Origin: Agrocybe praecox
Lineage: Eukaryota; Basidiomycota; Agaricomycetes; Agaricales; Agrocybaceae
Direction of reading: 5' to 3'
NCBI GenBank assembly: GCA_964017145.1
Contig: OZ024848.1
Coordinates: 2,244,501 to 2,308,500 of the forward strand
DNA: 64,000 nt
Shown: positions 10,133-22,660 of the stretch, piece after piece
Numbering within the stretch: position 1 is the first letter of the stretch
Layout: each line of letters opens with the position of its first letter
Made by a program: the position numbers and the translations under genes
The notes under the pieces: generated by a model
The model's input: only the letters and a program-made list of their open reading frames with translations
Databases searched by the model: none
Told to the model about the DNA's origin: nothing

Positions 10133-11963
10133 TTACATGCCACCCCACTGCTGATTACCTTGACTAGAATATCCTCCCTGTGGGTACATCTGCTGGCCAT
10201 ATTGGGGTTGAACATTCGCATAACCTCCTTGAAGTTGATGTATTTGCTGCTGTTGCGTTTGGTATTGTTGCTGCTGTTGGAATTGCTGGAATTGCTGTTG
10301 TTGTAACTGCTGCTGTTGTAACTGCTGATGCTGTAACTGCTGCTGCTGCTGCATGTGTAATGCTTGCTGCTGCATTTGCATAGTGGTCATCCCTAAAAAT
10401 TGACCTTGAGCCGGCGAGCTTTGACTACTCATGCCAAATGATATCTGAGGCGAGACGGGAGCCGGGTTTTGAAACATAAATTGCCCCTGACCTTGACCGG
10501 GCATACGCGGAGACTGCTGCATTTGAGGTTGCGAAAGGAACTGCTGGTTCGGACTTGGAGTTAAGAATTGTTGTTGACCAGTCGGGTTGGACGGATAGGA
10601 TTGACTAGGAGAGGGTGACAAGAAATTATGATTAGCGGGAGATTGAACATGAAGCGATGGGTGAGTTGCTTGTGGTTGGGAGAAGTTGGCCGAAGGAGAC
10701 TGGCTTAACATGGAGCTATTCAACGGAGAAGTTCCAAGGTATTGGTTATATGCCTGAGTAAGTCCAGATGGCGCACTGGGTGAGGCAGAGAATGATGACG
10801 ACGCCTGGAAGGACTGCTGTTGTTGCGAGTACGGATTGCCTTGGGACGGATTGCCTTGGGTATACTGATCTCGAGAATAAGGATTGATCCCCGGCATCCC
10901 ACCAGAATTACTATGGGTTCCATTGATTGTGGGCTGTTGGTATTGAAGCGGAAGAGATGAATTTTGCGAAGACGAATTCAGAGAATCAAGGTCTGCCCAT
11001 ATACTGTGCTCCAGAGGATTGGGAGTAATTTTCTTGATTGGTTGTGTGAACTCGGGAGGGAAGGATGACATAGTAGATTTGGTCGTCTTCGACGTCGCTT
11101 CTGCAGGCCTGGGCGGCATTTGGGGAATTTGCTGAGCCAATAGATCTACGGGTACTCGTGATGTTATAAATCCAGTCGATTTCGCTGCAGTGGCCTGTTG
11201 TGAACTTGTACTCTGCGAGCTGTTCGCCGCTGGCCGAGAAGCAGTTACGGACGATACAGATCGTGAAGGCCCCAACTTCGATGCAACAAGAGCAGATTTA
11301 TCCATGAATCTTCTGTATTCGTATTTGCCTATGTTAAGTGGTCAATACTAGAGTCACGAGTAAAAGATGACCATTAACCTCGGATATACTGTTCGATCTC
11401 GCTGTCCCGCTCAGTATCCTCAAGATTAGGTGGCGGGGGATTTCGAATTTCATTAGGGTTGTAAATGCTGTTTGAATTGATGTTTCCTTTGGACCGCATG
11501 GTCTAGAATGCGGACCATTCGATAAACAGGAATTAGAGTCGACTGAAGAAACCAATTACCTCAATTTGGTCCTTTGTCCACTCATCCAATGTCAAGCTTT
11601 TACTGAAACGTGGCGTACAAATAAGATTGTTGAACCAAGCCATTGATGTATGAAAACATACACTTTGGTGATATGTGTTCCGATCTTCCTGTGGATGCTT
11701 GCACAATTCTGACTGTTGGCAGTTCAGCACGGGGGAAAGGACCATCCGAATGAACGTACCAGATGAAAATACCCAAGTTAGAGGACGCCCATCGCGGTAG
11801 CCTTGCTTTGCAATCTGCGCAGATATCTGCAGAGAATAGCATCAGTGCTGTTGAATACCCCTGAACACAATTAAAGAGCCTAACTATTTCCAGGCAAGTT
11901 TGCTAATTCCAGCAGTTCTTTCTGGGCGCGCTCCTTCTGGAATTTGTTTTGCTGTGTAGACAT
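10133..11963 (-). CDS. ArfGAP-domain protein, Gts1/SMAP type with glutamine-rich tail
   Basis: ATG at 11963 gives MSTQQNKFQKERAQKELLEL. The zinc finger is complete after splicing: CADC, 16 residues, then CQNC, where an intron (GTACGT donor) splits the third cysteine codon. It is followed by IHRKIGTHITK and KSLTLDEWTKDQ, the ArfGAP core, and by NPNEIRNPPPPNLEDTERDS, EIEQYIRGKYEYRRFMDK, which closes the domain. GTPase activation of Arf proteins in vesicle traffic is the known role of the family. The arginine finger expected in the core is present in the HRKIG region of the fold. The last exon (10133-11305) is low-complexity, rich in Gln, Ser and Pro, and ends in long poly-Gln coded by CAG/CAA runs, as in yeast Gts1. 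It faces the PEX39-like gene across 239 bp. Confidence 0.88.
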
Positions 11964-12202
11964 AGAAGTATACGTGTTATGGCTATGTCTTGAGGGAGAT
12001 ATTAGGAATGTGCACGAGAAACTGCAGCGAATGTGTGCAGTATGGGAGGTGATTTCAAGAGATTCCAGTAAGATTGCCCAAAGGGGTTTATGTTTGGCAG
12101 GCAGAGTGGGTTCAAACAAATTATCCGGTGCGACATAGCGAGCGCTAACCTTTCTCCGCGTCGACCTCATAGGAGAGACCCTCTAAGCTCATCGAGGCAA
12201 CA
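11964..12202. promoter_or_regulatory. Shared divergent promoter, ArfGAP and PEX39-like gene
   Basis: Only 239 bp separate the ATG of the ArfGAP gene (-) from the ATG of the PEX39-like gene (+), so their upstream control regions must overlap. No TATA box stands out. Co-regulation is possible but not shown by the sequence. Confidence 0.55.
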
Positions 12203-12840
12203 ATGTCGACTCAAACCGAGCCAATTAATAATTCCGAGGTCCTGAAAGCCTACGCTTCTTACCCTTTCGACTCCGATGGAACGTACCAGGTGCGTAATGA
12301 TTCCAAGACCAAATCCATAGTGAGGACGGAGCAGTAACGACGCTCCAAGCAAGGCCTAGCTAGCATCGTCGCAGGTGGAACTGTAGACCCAAATGCCAGT
12401 GAAGAAATGCGAGAAGAAATATACCGACGAACTCGAGTGTTCTATTTCAATAAGTACGGTTCGGAATTTCGAGACTTATTCCGACTCTGCATTCTTACAT
12501 CAATCTCTATCATCTTAGGATTACAGGGAACTCTATTAGTCCGGAAGAAGCATATGAATATGAACAATCTCGTCAGAGATCTCCTGAGCTCACCCAAAAC
12601 GATGTGCCTCGTGTCTTAACCCTCGCCGAATTGAAGGAAATGATTGAAACCGGAAATGTTGATAAGATCCCTAATAACAAAGTTATCCCGGAAGGCCTTA
12701 ATGTAAGTTGTCGACGTAACCATATCGGTTTACAGGAATAATTGATTATCGATGTCCAGGCTGCACCTCCCAGCGAATCAGTTACTTCTGCAAGGAAGAA
12801 ACCTTGGGAAACTGCAGCTTTAATAGGAGATTCTGCCTGA
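12203..12840 (+). CDS. PEX39-like KPWE-motif protein (peroxisomal import factor family)
   Basis: Four exons (12203-12289, 12350-12453, 12519-12702, 12760-12840) give an uninterrupted frame of 151 residues. The first third, ending SYPFDSDGTYQQGLASIVAG, matches the small helical domain found in fungal PEX14-like KPWE proteins. The middle has ISPEEAYEYEQSRQ and a run IETGNVDKIPNNKVIPEGLN. The C-terminus carries RKKPWE (about ten residues before the end), the signature of the KPWE domain. Proteins of this type, including yeast and human PEX39, are reported to help import of PTS2 cargo with Pex7 and share the motif with Pex13. The assignment rests on motif recall, not on a search. It is divergent from the ArfGAP gene. 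Confidence 0.75.
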
Positions 12841-13496
12841 ATCAATAAATACATCACTGACTGTAATATTTAATGGAGACCAAGTTTGAGGCCTACAGAC
12901 GATGCTATGCACAAATACAGAAAGGATGACAAGCATGGTTTCCCCTCTCTCACAAATGTACTATGACGACGCCAACGACATGAAACCATAGCAAGTATCG
13001 TTACATGAGAGTACTTCTCTAGAAAAAAGGTCCACCGAAGGAAAAGGAGGGTAATACCAGATAAAATGAGGAAAACACACACATAGAAAGGGGACGGGAA
13101 AAAAAGAGAGGAAATACGATATTACAACAGAAAATCATTTCCTGACAGGATGGTCAACAAAGTAAAACGCTAAAGTGATGCACAGTACAGAACGAGCGTT
13201 CAAGTCAAAAAAGGCATGAAATAATATAAGCCTTGAAGGAAGTGGTTGGGAAGTCGACGACGCATTTTCCTATGGTCATCTATACGACCACATGAACCAG
13301 CAAGGTATTCAACATAGGCTTCAGCCGCTACCTTTGCTGTCGATATCTCCTTTTGCTTGACTATGCTTTTGTTTCCGCAGATCTTTAAGCCATAACCCGT
13401 ACCATGTGCAGGGCCAAGTGAGATAGACGCCAAATCTTCGAAGGACAGTAATGGGTTGACGTTTTCAAAGAGAAAGATGCGAATCGCGCCTTATTT
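12841..13496. other. Intergenic between convergent genes
   Basis: The 3' untranslated regions of the PEX39-like gene (+) and the SMG7-like gene (-) meet here. A short minus-strand frame at 13200-13433 has no domain and lies downstream of the SMG7 stop. No other feature was recognised. Confidence 0.5.
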
Positions 13497-16400
13497 TCAC
13501 CCAGAATTGCCCCAAATTTGTGACATAGGGGACAAGTAGCTCTGCGGACCAACAGACGCAGCAGAGTGATAGTGCCCCATGTTAAATGTGTCAGTGGGTG
13601 CCCCACCAAAACCACCTTGGGACAGCTTAGGTCCAGACATCGAAGAAGAGAGTAGATGTTCTGGACGATGTATGGGCTGCTGAGCAGCCGGTGAAGAATA
13701 AGTAAAGGGATCTTGTTGTGGTTGGTGAAGCGGCATAAACTGAGCAGTTGCCGATGGGATCCTTTGGTGATATTGTTGTTGGTGTTGCTGATGGTGTTGA
13801 GGTGGTCGTTGGCCAATTGTACCCACAGACAAGTTCATATGGGGTGGAGGAGCGAACGATGCCGAAGGAAGAGCGCCGACTAGATTGTGTTGAGAGTTCG
13901 GAGACTGGGTCGGGTAAGATGGAGACCAGATAGATTGCTGCGACAAGTCTTGCGAAGGCGGCAAGTTTGGATATTGTCGTGGTGAAGTTTGGGTTTGATA
14001 AATTTGCGTCGAAGACACATTTTGATTTCCAGAGTATAACTGTTCGTGCGGCGAAGCAGACCAAATGGAGTGATTCGGACGATGCGAATTTTCGGATATA
14101 AACAAAAGTTTTGGTTGAGGAGCGGGGGGAGCAAGGTTCTTGGTTCCAACAGAAAATCCGCTCATGACATCCTTCAACAGATCCTGTGCAGTAGTTACAG
14201 GTGCTGAAGTGCGTGATATTTGGGGATTGAAGGACTGTTGCCTCACATGTTGGCTGTGAGTCGGAGACCTTGGCGAAATCGTCTTGGGACTAAGAAGAGG
14301 TTTATTTGGTGTGAGGGGTGTAGGGTAGATATTTGGAGACAACAATGGAGAAACAGCAGCTCTGCGCAATAAAGTCAATAAAAGGTAGGTTATATATGAT
14401 TTTATGGAGCATACCTTGGATTCCAAACAATTTCTTCGTCAGCATCGTCGTCATCTACGATGCCTCCATTGACAACATGTTCAACAGCACGACGGATTAA
14501 GTCATCGTCAGTTTGAGAAGTGACTTCCGTTTCCTCATCGGGATCCAGGTTGCGCTGCGGGAAATTGTCCCGATTCCAAATTTGTTGTGCTGTATATTCA
14601 GCAGTCGACACTTCCGGAAGCGTAAGTGCGCGCACGTCTTCTTCCGCATCAGGGTTGTATACAATGTGATTATTAATCAAAACGAGGGGTGAGTTCTATT
14701 CATGTCAAGTTAGATAAGACGTTTGAGGCGTGATAAATGAGAAAGACATACCTCCATCTTGGTCAGAGTTTTGGCGTCCTCGAGCAAATCATAGATACGC
14801 ATTAATTGCTCAACATTGGGGTGCTCTCTGGGTTCGCTGGAATCCATCGGAGATTTCCCCTTCCCTGAATCCCTGTCTTCACCCATTAGTTTCTTGAGGG
14901 GCGAAAAACTCTTCATTTCAATGTCCTCCTCAAGAGGGGCGTTCAGTGGTGTTAACTTGTTGATGGGGAAAGCTTGCGACAAAGCGAGCATGAACTGGGC
15001 ATAATTTTTCCAAAAGCGGACTGTCTTGACAGAATAGCCGCTGATTTTGTGTGCTGTCTGTTTGTTCAACTCCGATCCCCTGGCGGACTCTTTCACCTGC
15101 AAGGCCGCAAACTCTTGATCCGACATAACGTATTTGAAGTTTGCGCGCAACCATTTACTGGCAATCCTGAGGGCGGGTAATGTGCGCCGGAAGACGGCGC
15201 TTATGCGTTGGGCGATGTCGTCAACGCCGTCCATTGTAGGTGGATCTTTCATTTCTTCCTTGCCCACTTCCAGAAGGACCAGATGCATGTCCATGATATG
15301 GTCCAGTAAGCCCCATTCAATAATTGTACTGGTACCAGGCTGCACTGGCGCTGCATCAGTCTTTTCGCGGACCATACGGTGCTTCCACAAAGCTCCTTGT
15401 GAAAGGACGATAGTGTTTGAAATCATATCGATAGGTAAATGACGCTCGGAAACAAGAGCATAGAAGTCGTTGAAGACCTTTTCGTTGTGTTTGGGAGCTA
15501 TTGATTTCATCCTGGTAAAAGCTTATGAGACGAAAATAAATCTTCATTAGCAGGAGCACACACTTTTCGATCCCTTTCTCCATCCCTACGCGCCACAGGG
15601 CATGTAATACTACTACTTTCTCTTTGAAGTTGTCAACCCGGACTCGAGGAGGAAGTTGCAAATCAGTAGGCCCGTTCTTATCCTTGTCGTGCTTTTCCTT
15701 CTTCGATTTCTGGCGCCATTGATCTAATGCTTTGGACAAAACTGTTCCCAGGTTTTCGGCAGCTGTCTCGTAAGGTTGACTGACACAGAGCGCACGATAG
15801 TAATGAATCAGAGATGCAAAAGAATCCTTCTGGTATGAAGATAAGATTGCAAGTTGATGAGAAGGGTTCCCTTCGTATGGCACCAGAAGACGAGCCTGCT
15901 CGTAGCATTGTCGTGCTTTGTCGTAGTTCCTAGGTCGAGGAGGCATGTCAACTGCCCCGCCACGCCTGTTCCGGCCTCTCCTGGGTGGACCGTCCTCATG
16001 GCCCGCTCTCCTCCCATTGCTTTCGTTGTACAGCTCCCTATAACGAGCAATATCCCCCAAGCAAGTCAATGCTTTACTCAAGATGGCGAGTCGACTTTCT
16101 CGTTCTTCCGTAGTGGCCGGTGCATATGAGACACTAGGTTCCTCTGGTGGGAACTGAAAGTGATTGCGACCATTCGCACCGTGCATAACTCCATCGCGAG
16201 TTTCAGACGCCTCCACTGTGTGAGATTGTACGTCGTCCGTATCTGTGAGAAGTCCGAGCGCAATGAGGGCTGGTTGGGCCTCGGTAAGGTCGAAGAGGCG
16301 GCGCAACCGAAGGACGAGTTGAGTCCAGAATTTCTCTTCATCAGCTAGAAACTGCCTAAACCTCTGCACCAGCTTGCGATGCTCGACGACACCGTGATTG

Positions 16401-16760
16401 TTCTGCCTTCCCTGCGGCTGCTGTCCTGACTGTTGCGGGCGTTGATTCTGCTGTATAGCACGATCGAGTTCGGATATACGTTTCTTGTAAGAAGCGATGA
16501 ATGCATAAGATGTTTGCATCCATAGGTGGTGTTGCGCATCCTTCGATTCCTTCGCATTTGGGTGCACGAGCAATAGTTGCAGATAGCGTCTCCGTAGCCT
16601 GACACAAACCTCTTCATGAGCAACGATTAGTAATGAGATGAACGACTTACGTTTTCCGTTGGAAATCAACCTCCTTATCGAAAGGTTCTTTGTTTTTTAA
16701 TAATTCTTTGAGCAATTGGTGGATGCCTTTTGCCTCGCTGACGATTGTAGGTACCGACAT
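13497..16760 (-). CDS. SMG7/EST1-like nonsense-mediated decay factor
   Basis: ATG at 16760 gives MSVPTIVSEAKGIHQLLKEL; the first intron follows VDFQRKT. The N-terminal part (RRRYLQLLLVHP, HHLWMQTSYAFIASYKKRI, KLVQRFRQFLADEEKFW) is the 14-3-3-like/TPR region of EST1 and SMG5/6/7. Next come CLGDIARYRELYN, NYDKARQCYEQARLLVPYEG and NPSHQLAILSSYQKDSFASL, the EST1 DNA/RNA-binding motif block. Later exons give a helical region and a long Pro/Ser/Gln-rich tail of about 300 residues without folded domains, typical of SMG7. The family binds phosphorylated Upf1 and recruits decay enzymes, or in yeast EST1 serves telomerase. The tail has short repeated SIWS-type motifs. Which of SMG7 or EST1 function applies cannot be told from sequence alone. 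Confidence 0.85.
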
Positions 16761-17263
16761 TGAAAAACGAAGTTAATGGGCATGGGCAAGCAGGTTGTGA
16801 ATCACATTAAGTCCCGTTTCGTCAACCTAAAAAAAAGTGGAATACACACCGGGCAACAGACACAGGCTGTTCAGACATTGATGATCTTCAAGTTTGTGGT
16901 CAAATGCAGTCCATTGTCTCTGTCGTTTTCCTGTGTATGGGAGCTGTCTGTGCTCACAAAAATGACCAGACAACGATTAGTACAGGAAGAATGATTGTGT
17001 TCACTGTTCAAGCGTCCAATACACTTTCGTTCAGCTCCATGCTAATAATCCCGTGGGAACAAAAACCGCAGTAATGATGGGTTGTATAAAGTAAATTGCT
17101 TGCATGTATGTTTCGAACTAGCAGACCCTGTAGAATATGTTACATGACGTGTAGGAAATATGGAAAATGATACTAGTATCGTGTGGTATATACAATCAAT
17201 GTGAAAAGTGTTTACAAATAGGACGAAAATACAAGAGATATGTTAAGGTTAAGGACTCGCAAA
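16761..17263. other. Intergenic, SMG7 promoter and 3' flank of the SNF2 gene
   Basis: No ORF with domain content. The region upstream of the SMG7 ATG has no obvious TATA box. Nothing else was recognised. Confidence 0.5.
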
Positions 17264-20200
17264 TCATTCGTAGTCTTCTTCGTCGTCGTCCCTCCCTCCT
17301 GGGCGGAACAAAGCAAGTAGATCGTCCATGCCCAGACGCATATTCTTGATCTTGTCACCGCTTAAAGCCGCTGCAGCAAGAGCACGTTTCTTTTCTTGCA
17401 ACTAAGACAGTACGGCGCGTTGAGCAAACACGCGAACATCAAGGAGCAGACAGATACTTACCAACAATATACGATCCTCAACTGTTCCATCAATCTTCAG
17501 CTTGAAGATGTTGACGTCTCGCTTTTGTCCGAAGCGGTGAGCACGGTCGAAGGCTTGATCCTGTGAATATAGCAGATCATATTTTAATAACCGTGGACCA
17601 GAGCCAAGCACACAAAGGCTACACTAACCTCCAAAGCGGGATTCCACCACAAATCGACAAGAATAACATTGTTGCAAGCGGTCAAATTTAGACCTGATTT
17701 TTTTTTTTGATGAGTACGCCGGCGCTGCCGCTGGAAATATTCAACCCACCAGTGCTTCCAGCCTTAAACGAGATCAGGATAACTCGGGTGCTGTTGCTAT
17801 TCCGGATTTTTTCCAAAGAAGCTTCGCGGTCTTTTGGCATCATAGAACCATCATCTGAGAAAAGTAATTAATAGGTCAAGATACACAACATTGCCGCCAA
17901 TCATCAACAACTCACAGCGGACATATTTGATCCCCTTCTCTTTCAAAAATGGTTCAATCAAATCCAACATGCTAGTGAATTGGGAGAAAATGATGGTCTT
18001 TTCCTGGGAATCCGAGCGATCGTCGATATCCTTGAGCAACTTCAGGATCATTCTAATCTTCGCTGACAAAGGGCGTTCCGATTCCAGGCGTTTGGCCTTG
18101 ATCGCCAAAGGGACACAGTCCCGGCAGTGCGTGCTCCATTCACCTTCACCAATGTTGTTCGGCCGGAGTCTTGAAATAGAATAGTCAGGGCTTGTTTTGA
18201 ATATTTACGTGGAGAATAAATACTCACTCTGATGTACACATCTGACACTTTTTAGTGACTCCCAATTGTCCGAAAGCAGCGATAAGGTCGTCATCAGCGT
18301 CGGCCTCCTTATCGTCTTTGCCTTTCTCCACCGCCTTAGGTTCAAGGGCTTCGGAATCTTTCTTGTAATCTTTCGAAACCAAGATGGGATGATTACAGGC
18401 TGTGCAAGGTTCGGTCATTCTAGGCGTTTCAGTTATAGGAATCATCAACAAACCTTGACGAAGCCTAAGCAAAAGGAGCAACACAGAGATATAATTGCTC
18501 CCTCCTCCATTGTTACTACTAGCCATCAATTTTTCGATGACACTCTCCATCTTTGACTCGAGTGAGTCATAGAACTCCTGTTCGTCCCTATCGAATGGAC
18601 ATGGAAGAACTTCAACGGTGCGCTTGGGTAGATCAATCAAGGCTTTGCCGTTCAAAGTTTGATCCTTTCTACGACGCAACATGATTTGCTTGAGTACCAC
18701 CTATAAAGATAACATATATTCAGAAAATGGAAAAGAAGGCGAAGAGGTGAACAAACCTGCAAACATTTCATGGCCCGTGAAGCACCACGACCACTGTTGA
18801 CAGGTTTGGCGATTTGGTTGTTGAAGGTATCCCAATTAGATAACGGCTTGATACGAAGGAATTTGATCAAAGAGTATAGCTCGGTAACATTGTTTTGCCT
18901 GGAGCCAGTTGTTAGAAAGACAGAATTTCATAGCCCGACCGTACAGAACACTTACATAGGGGTACCGGTCAAACACCATCGGAATTTACTTTGAAGGTCG
19001 CAGCAAGCAATGGCACCCTTTGTCTTGAAATTCTTGATATTGTGGGCCTCATCTAGGTGAAAAAGGTTGATTTGACCATGGGACGTCCATAAGCCGAGAG
19101 AAATACCTACCTAGTACAACTCGGATCCAATTAACCTGGTAAATGGCGCATTTCTTCTTGGGTTCCTTCTTGCCCGTTGCTGTCTTCTTTTTGGTATTTC
19201 TGGTAAATGACTGGTCGGAATCATCTTCAGAATCGTTCGGGGTATTCTTCTTTTTCGACGTCGCTTTGGATTCATCTTTGGCTGGTGGAGAATATGCCTG
19301 GTGCTCCGATTTCAAAGTGTCATAAGTTGTGACCACCACATGGTGCCGCTTCAATACTGCTGGGTCTTTGAAGGGTGTAAGCTTGAATTATAATGCGAGA
19401 GAAATACCACTTTACTTACCGTCCGTGCGGCTTGGTCCTTGATGCTTTATCACTCTTAAATCGGTCATTTTAGTGATTTCATCCGCCCACTGGCCAACCA
19501 ATGCAAGTGGGCATACCACCCTAGATTTGAATGGTATAGGTATCAAGGTGCAGAAGAAAGAACGAAAAGAAAACCTACAACGTCGACGCACTATAACCAT
19601 CTTCTCTATCGCGTTGTTTAGCTTTCCCTTCGACGATCCGTGTCAAGGTTTGGATTGTTTTACCGAGACTGTTGAAATTTCAGAAAATTAAATAGATAAA
19701 GATGTAGAATATAGCTTACCCCATGTCATCAGCTAGGATTCCACCTGTCCTCTTCAAGGAGGTATCTTCACGACCTCGCATCCATGCCCGACCAATAATT
19801 TGGTGATCCAGGAGTTTAATGCCTTCTTTAAATCCCGGGACAGTAGCCTCACTCTCGTCAATCTCTGCGGTTTCGTCTAGGTCATTCATTGCGCCGCCCA
19901 TCAGTTCACGCAGAGCCTTTTCGGCCTCCGCTGGTGCCATGTAAGTGTTTTCGCCCCCAAAGTCAGGCATATCGACTTTCTCTCCATCTCTAAAATCAGG
20001 AGCTCGTGGGGCAAACATTGGCCTGGGAGGAATGCTCTTTGGGAGGTCGCGATTCGAAGGTATATGAATTGGAGTGGCGGGAGTTCTTGGAAACACGCTG
20101 GGTTTAATGAATGGATGAGGTTGCCATTGATTTGGGGTGCTGGTTTCGCCTTGCTGCGTCTGTATTTTGGGGATTACCGGGATTGGACTAAACGAAGAGA

Positions 20201-20640
20201 AAAAATGAGATTTACGTATTGTTAAAATAAAACTTAAGGGTGTATATACGTACCCTGAAGCAATATCAATATCAGATTCATCATCCGAAATATCTATATG
20301 CCCCCTTGCTGGCTCGTCCTCCTCATCAGAGGAGATGATAATAGTGCTCCGTTTAATAATTGGGGGCGCAGCTCTGGCTGGGGGTGCTGGCGGCCCTGAA
20401 CTGGAGGAAGCAGCGTTCTGTGGTGTGCCCAATAAGAAATAGACGTGGAGCAGGACGCGAAGAAACTCACGGTCGGTCGTGTTGTTTTTTGCTGCCCTGA
20501 GTTACGTGGCCCTCCAAATTCGGGATAGAGAGCGATGTCTTCGGCAAATCTCTTGCGACTGAAAGGTGAGGCACACAGTAAGCGACCAGAGAACGATACG
20601 AGTAAGTATGCTATTCGGCTCACATATGTTCCATAGGCAT
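17264..20640 (-). CDS. SNF2-family ATPase, ULS1/Rad16-like, with degenerate RING cysteines
   Basis: The best start is ATG 20640 (MPMEHI spliced to [16 protein letters not shown]), which puts the next exon in the correct frame; an upstream frame leads to a stop. An acidic Ser/Asp segment ([14 protein letters not shown]) looks like a SUMO-interacting motif. Helicase motifs follow: [13 protein letters not shown] (Walker A, split by an intron), the DEAH box [51 protein letters not shown] and [12 protein letters not shown]. Between the two lobes lie CTACNH, then KKCQMC and HCRDC, a zinc-ligand set resembling the RING insertion of Rad5/Rad16/ULS1 proteins but with a long acidic insert between pairs. 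The family translocates on DNA and removes SUMO-conjugated or stuck proteins. The end is DDDEEDYE then TGA. Confidence 0.85.
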
Positions 20641-21309
20641 CCTTATTGTATCGCTCTAGACGCACAGGATTGGAAATCGTGCAGGTGCGATAGTAATGAT
20701 GGTGGTAGGAGAATGAGAACAAAGGATTTGTTGAAGGCGATTTTGCTAATCGCGTCGAGAATACAACATAAACGGTCACGTGGTACATTTCAACAACATT
20801 TCCTTTTGTGTAAATTAGTGACAGTTCAGGCACATCCGTTTCTCTATCATACATAGTGTACGTGCATCATTGTCCCTTCGATGATTAATCTTTCTCGTTC
20901 AGCCAAGTGATTACTCACTGTACGGTAACAAAAAAAATTAGACGCCTTTAGAAGTTAAAATCTACTTCTCACTATTTCTGAAGCAAACTTTGGTTGAATC
21001 GCTTTTGGAGACGGGAGTAAGTAGTATACTGGGAGATTGAGGAAACATGCCGTTTATTTACTTATATCTGACAGTCATATTTCTGGACAGTGGATACTAG
21101 TATCTTGTAAAATTTGGTGTTGTATCTCTCAAACCATTGAACTTACACTTGAAATGGCCCAAGTCAAAACGCAGGCGACGGCAATTGAATAGCCGTTGAG
21201 CCGGTCTCACACCGTGAATGCATTTAAGCACCCGTACTACCCCACATCTACCATTCTTTTCACCCATTACTTACCCTCGTCCATTCATCCATTCCAAAGC
21301 TTACACACA
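20641..21309. other. Divergent intergenic region
   Basis: It separates the SNF2 gene (-) from the enoyl-CoA hydratase gene (+). Small ORFs on both strands are shadows or leader sequence. No repeat or RNA gene was recognised. Confidence 0.5.
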
Positions 21310-22660
21310 ATGTCTGCTGATCTCTCAAAAGTCGTTGGCTTCACTATCCCAGACAAACCTGTATGTGCTGTTTAGGAGCCCATTAGTGTTTGAACTGACA
21401 CTCTGGCAAGGTGGCCTGGAACAAGCGCGACCTACTCACCTATGCTGTTGGCGTCGGGGCAAAGCACGATGAATTTCAATTCGTTTATGGTGAGCCCTAT
21501 CTTGAACGACGGCGATCTAAAGTTTCTCATGCTCATTCGTTCATACAGAGCTTGGTGAGGCTTCCGACTCTAACAGTCATTAGAAGGCACCAGCTAAACG
21601 GTCTCCGTTTCCTTGACGTGAATAATAGACCCCAACTTCTCTGCAGTACCCACATACCCTGTCGTTCTTGCTCTGAAAGGTGCAGACACAGACGTCAACC
21701 TCTTTAGTGAACGGGTGAAAGGAAGGCCTATTCCTGGCATGCCCCCTCTCAATCCCAACCGTGTCGTGCGTCTCATATACCTTGCTATACAATTTCCAGA
21801 ACTTAGAGCTTTGGATATAGGTACACGCAACTCAATCAATCGAAATTATCAAGAAACTCCCTCTCGTTAGTGGTGAAGGGTGGACTTGGAAGTCACGATA
21901 CACAGGGATTGTCGAGAACAGTGCGTCAGGTCTTTCTTTGTGTTGGCACCATTTCACTCATAATTTCTTAGAGAGTGGAATCATTCTAACCGCCGAAAAT
22001 ACCCTTGTCAGCCCTTCTGGCGAGGTGTATGCTAAACTCTTCGTCAGTATAGTTCCTTGAAGTGAACAAGTTCCTGAAACTTACTCTCGTATAATGCTAA
22101 CAGTCCTCTTCGTTCAACCTCGGCGCCAAAGCCACCGGCGACAAATTCTCCAAATTTATTGCTGGCCCACCCCAAGGCAAGCCAATTCCCAAAGACCGCA
22201 AAGCCGACTGGGAATTCGAAGAACAAACAACCCCTGAACAAGCTATCGTATTCCGTCTGAGCGGTGACTACAACCCGCTGCACATCGGTATAGAATTTTC
22301 TCTTCCCTTGTTCGCCCTGCCCTTTGCTCACATTACATCCATATAACAGACCCAAAGATTGGAAAAGGTGCTGGCTTCGGAGGCGTCATTCTCCACGGTC
22401 TGTCGACGTTCGGTTTTGCCGCACGCGCAGTGATCAAAACCATTGGCGGAAACGACCCCGACTCGCTCAAACTCTTCGGCGTGCGGTTCACTGCTCCCGT
22501 CAAGCCTGGAGACAAGCTCTTGACTAGCATCTGGGAGGTCGGAAAGGGTCCCAATGGGACAACAGAGATCGCATTTGAGACCAAGAACCTTGCCACTGGC
22601 AAGGCCGCCCTCGGTGGGGGTGTCGCGTACGTCTTAAAGCCAAGCAGCTCGAAGCTGTAA
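21310..22660 (+). CDS. Peroxisomal MaoC-like enoyl-CoA hydratase 2 with PTS1
   Basis: Translation from MSADLSKVVGFTIPDKP runs through about six short introns. The N-terminal hotdog half has WNKRDLLTYAVGVGAKHDE and YPVVLALKG; the second half carries FRLSGDYNPLHID, the catalytic hydratase-2 motif with Asp, Asn and His, then GGVILHGLSTFGFAARAV and GVRFTAPVKPGDKL. The double-hotdog layout is that of the hydratase part of fungal multifunctional enzyme 2 and of eukaryotic (R)-specific hydratases, acting in fatty acid beta-oxidation. The last three residues are SKL, a canonical type 1 peroxisomal signal, so the site of action is the peroxisome matrix. There are no dehydrogenase domains, so it is a stand-alone hydratase. 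TAA is at 22658-22660. Confidence 0.9.

Noticed and set aside
10079..10383. Plus-strand Leu/Val/Ala-rich ORFs
   Set aside because: They are reverse-strand shadows of the poly-glutamine codons of the ArfGAP tail.
16776..17349. Plus-strand ORFs between the SMG7 and SNF2 genes
   Set aside because: They lie in the promoter and 3' flank of minus-strand genes and have no domain.
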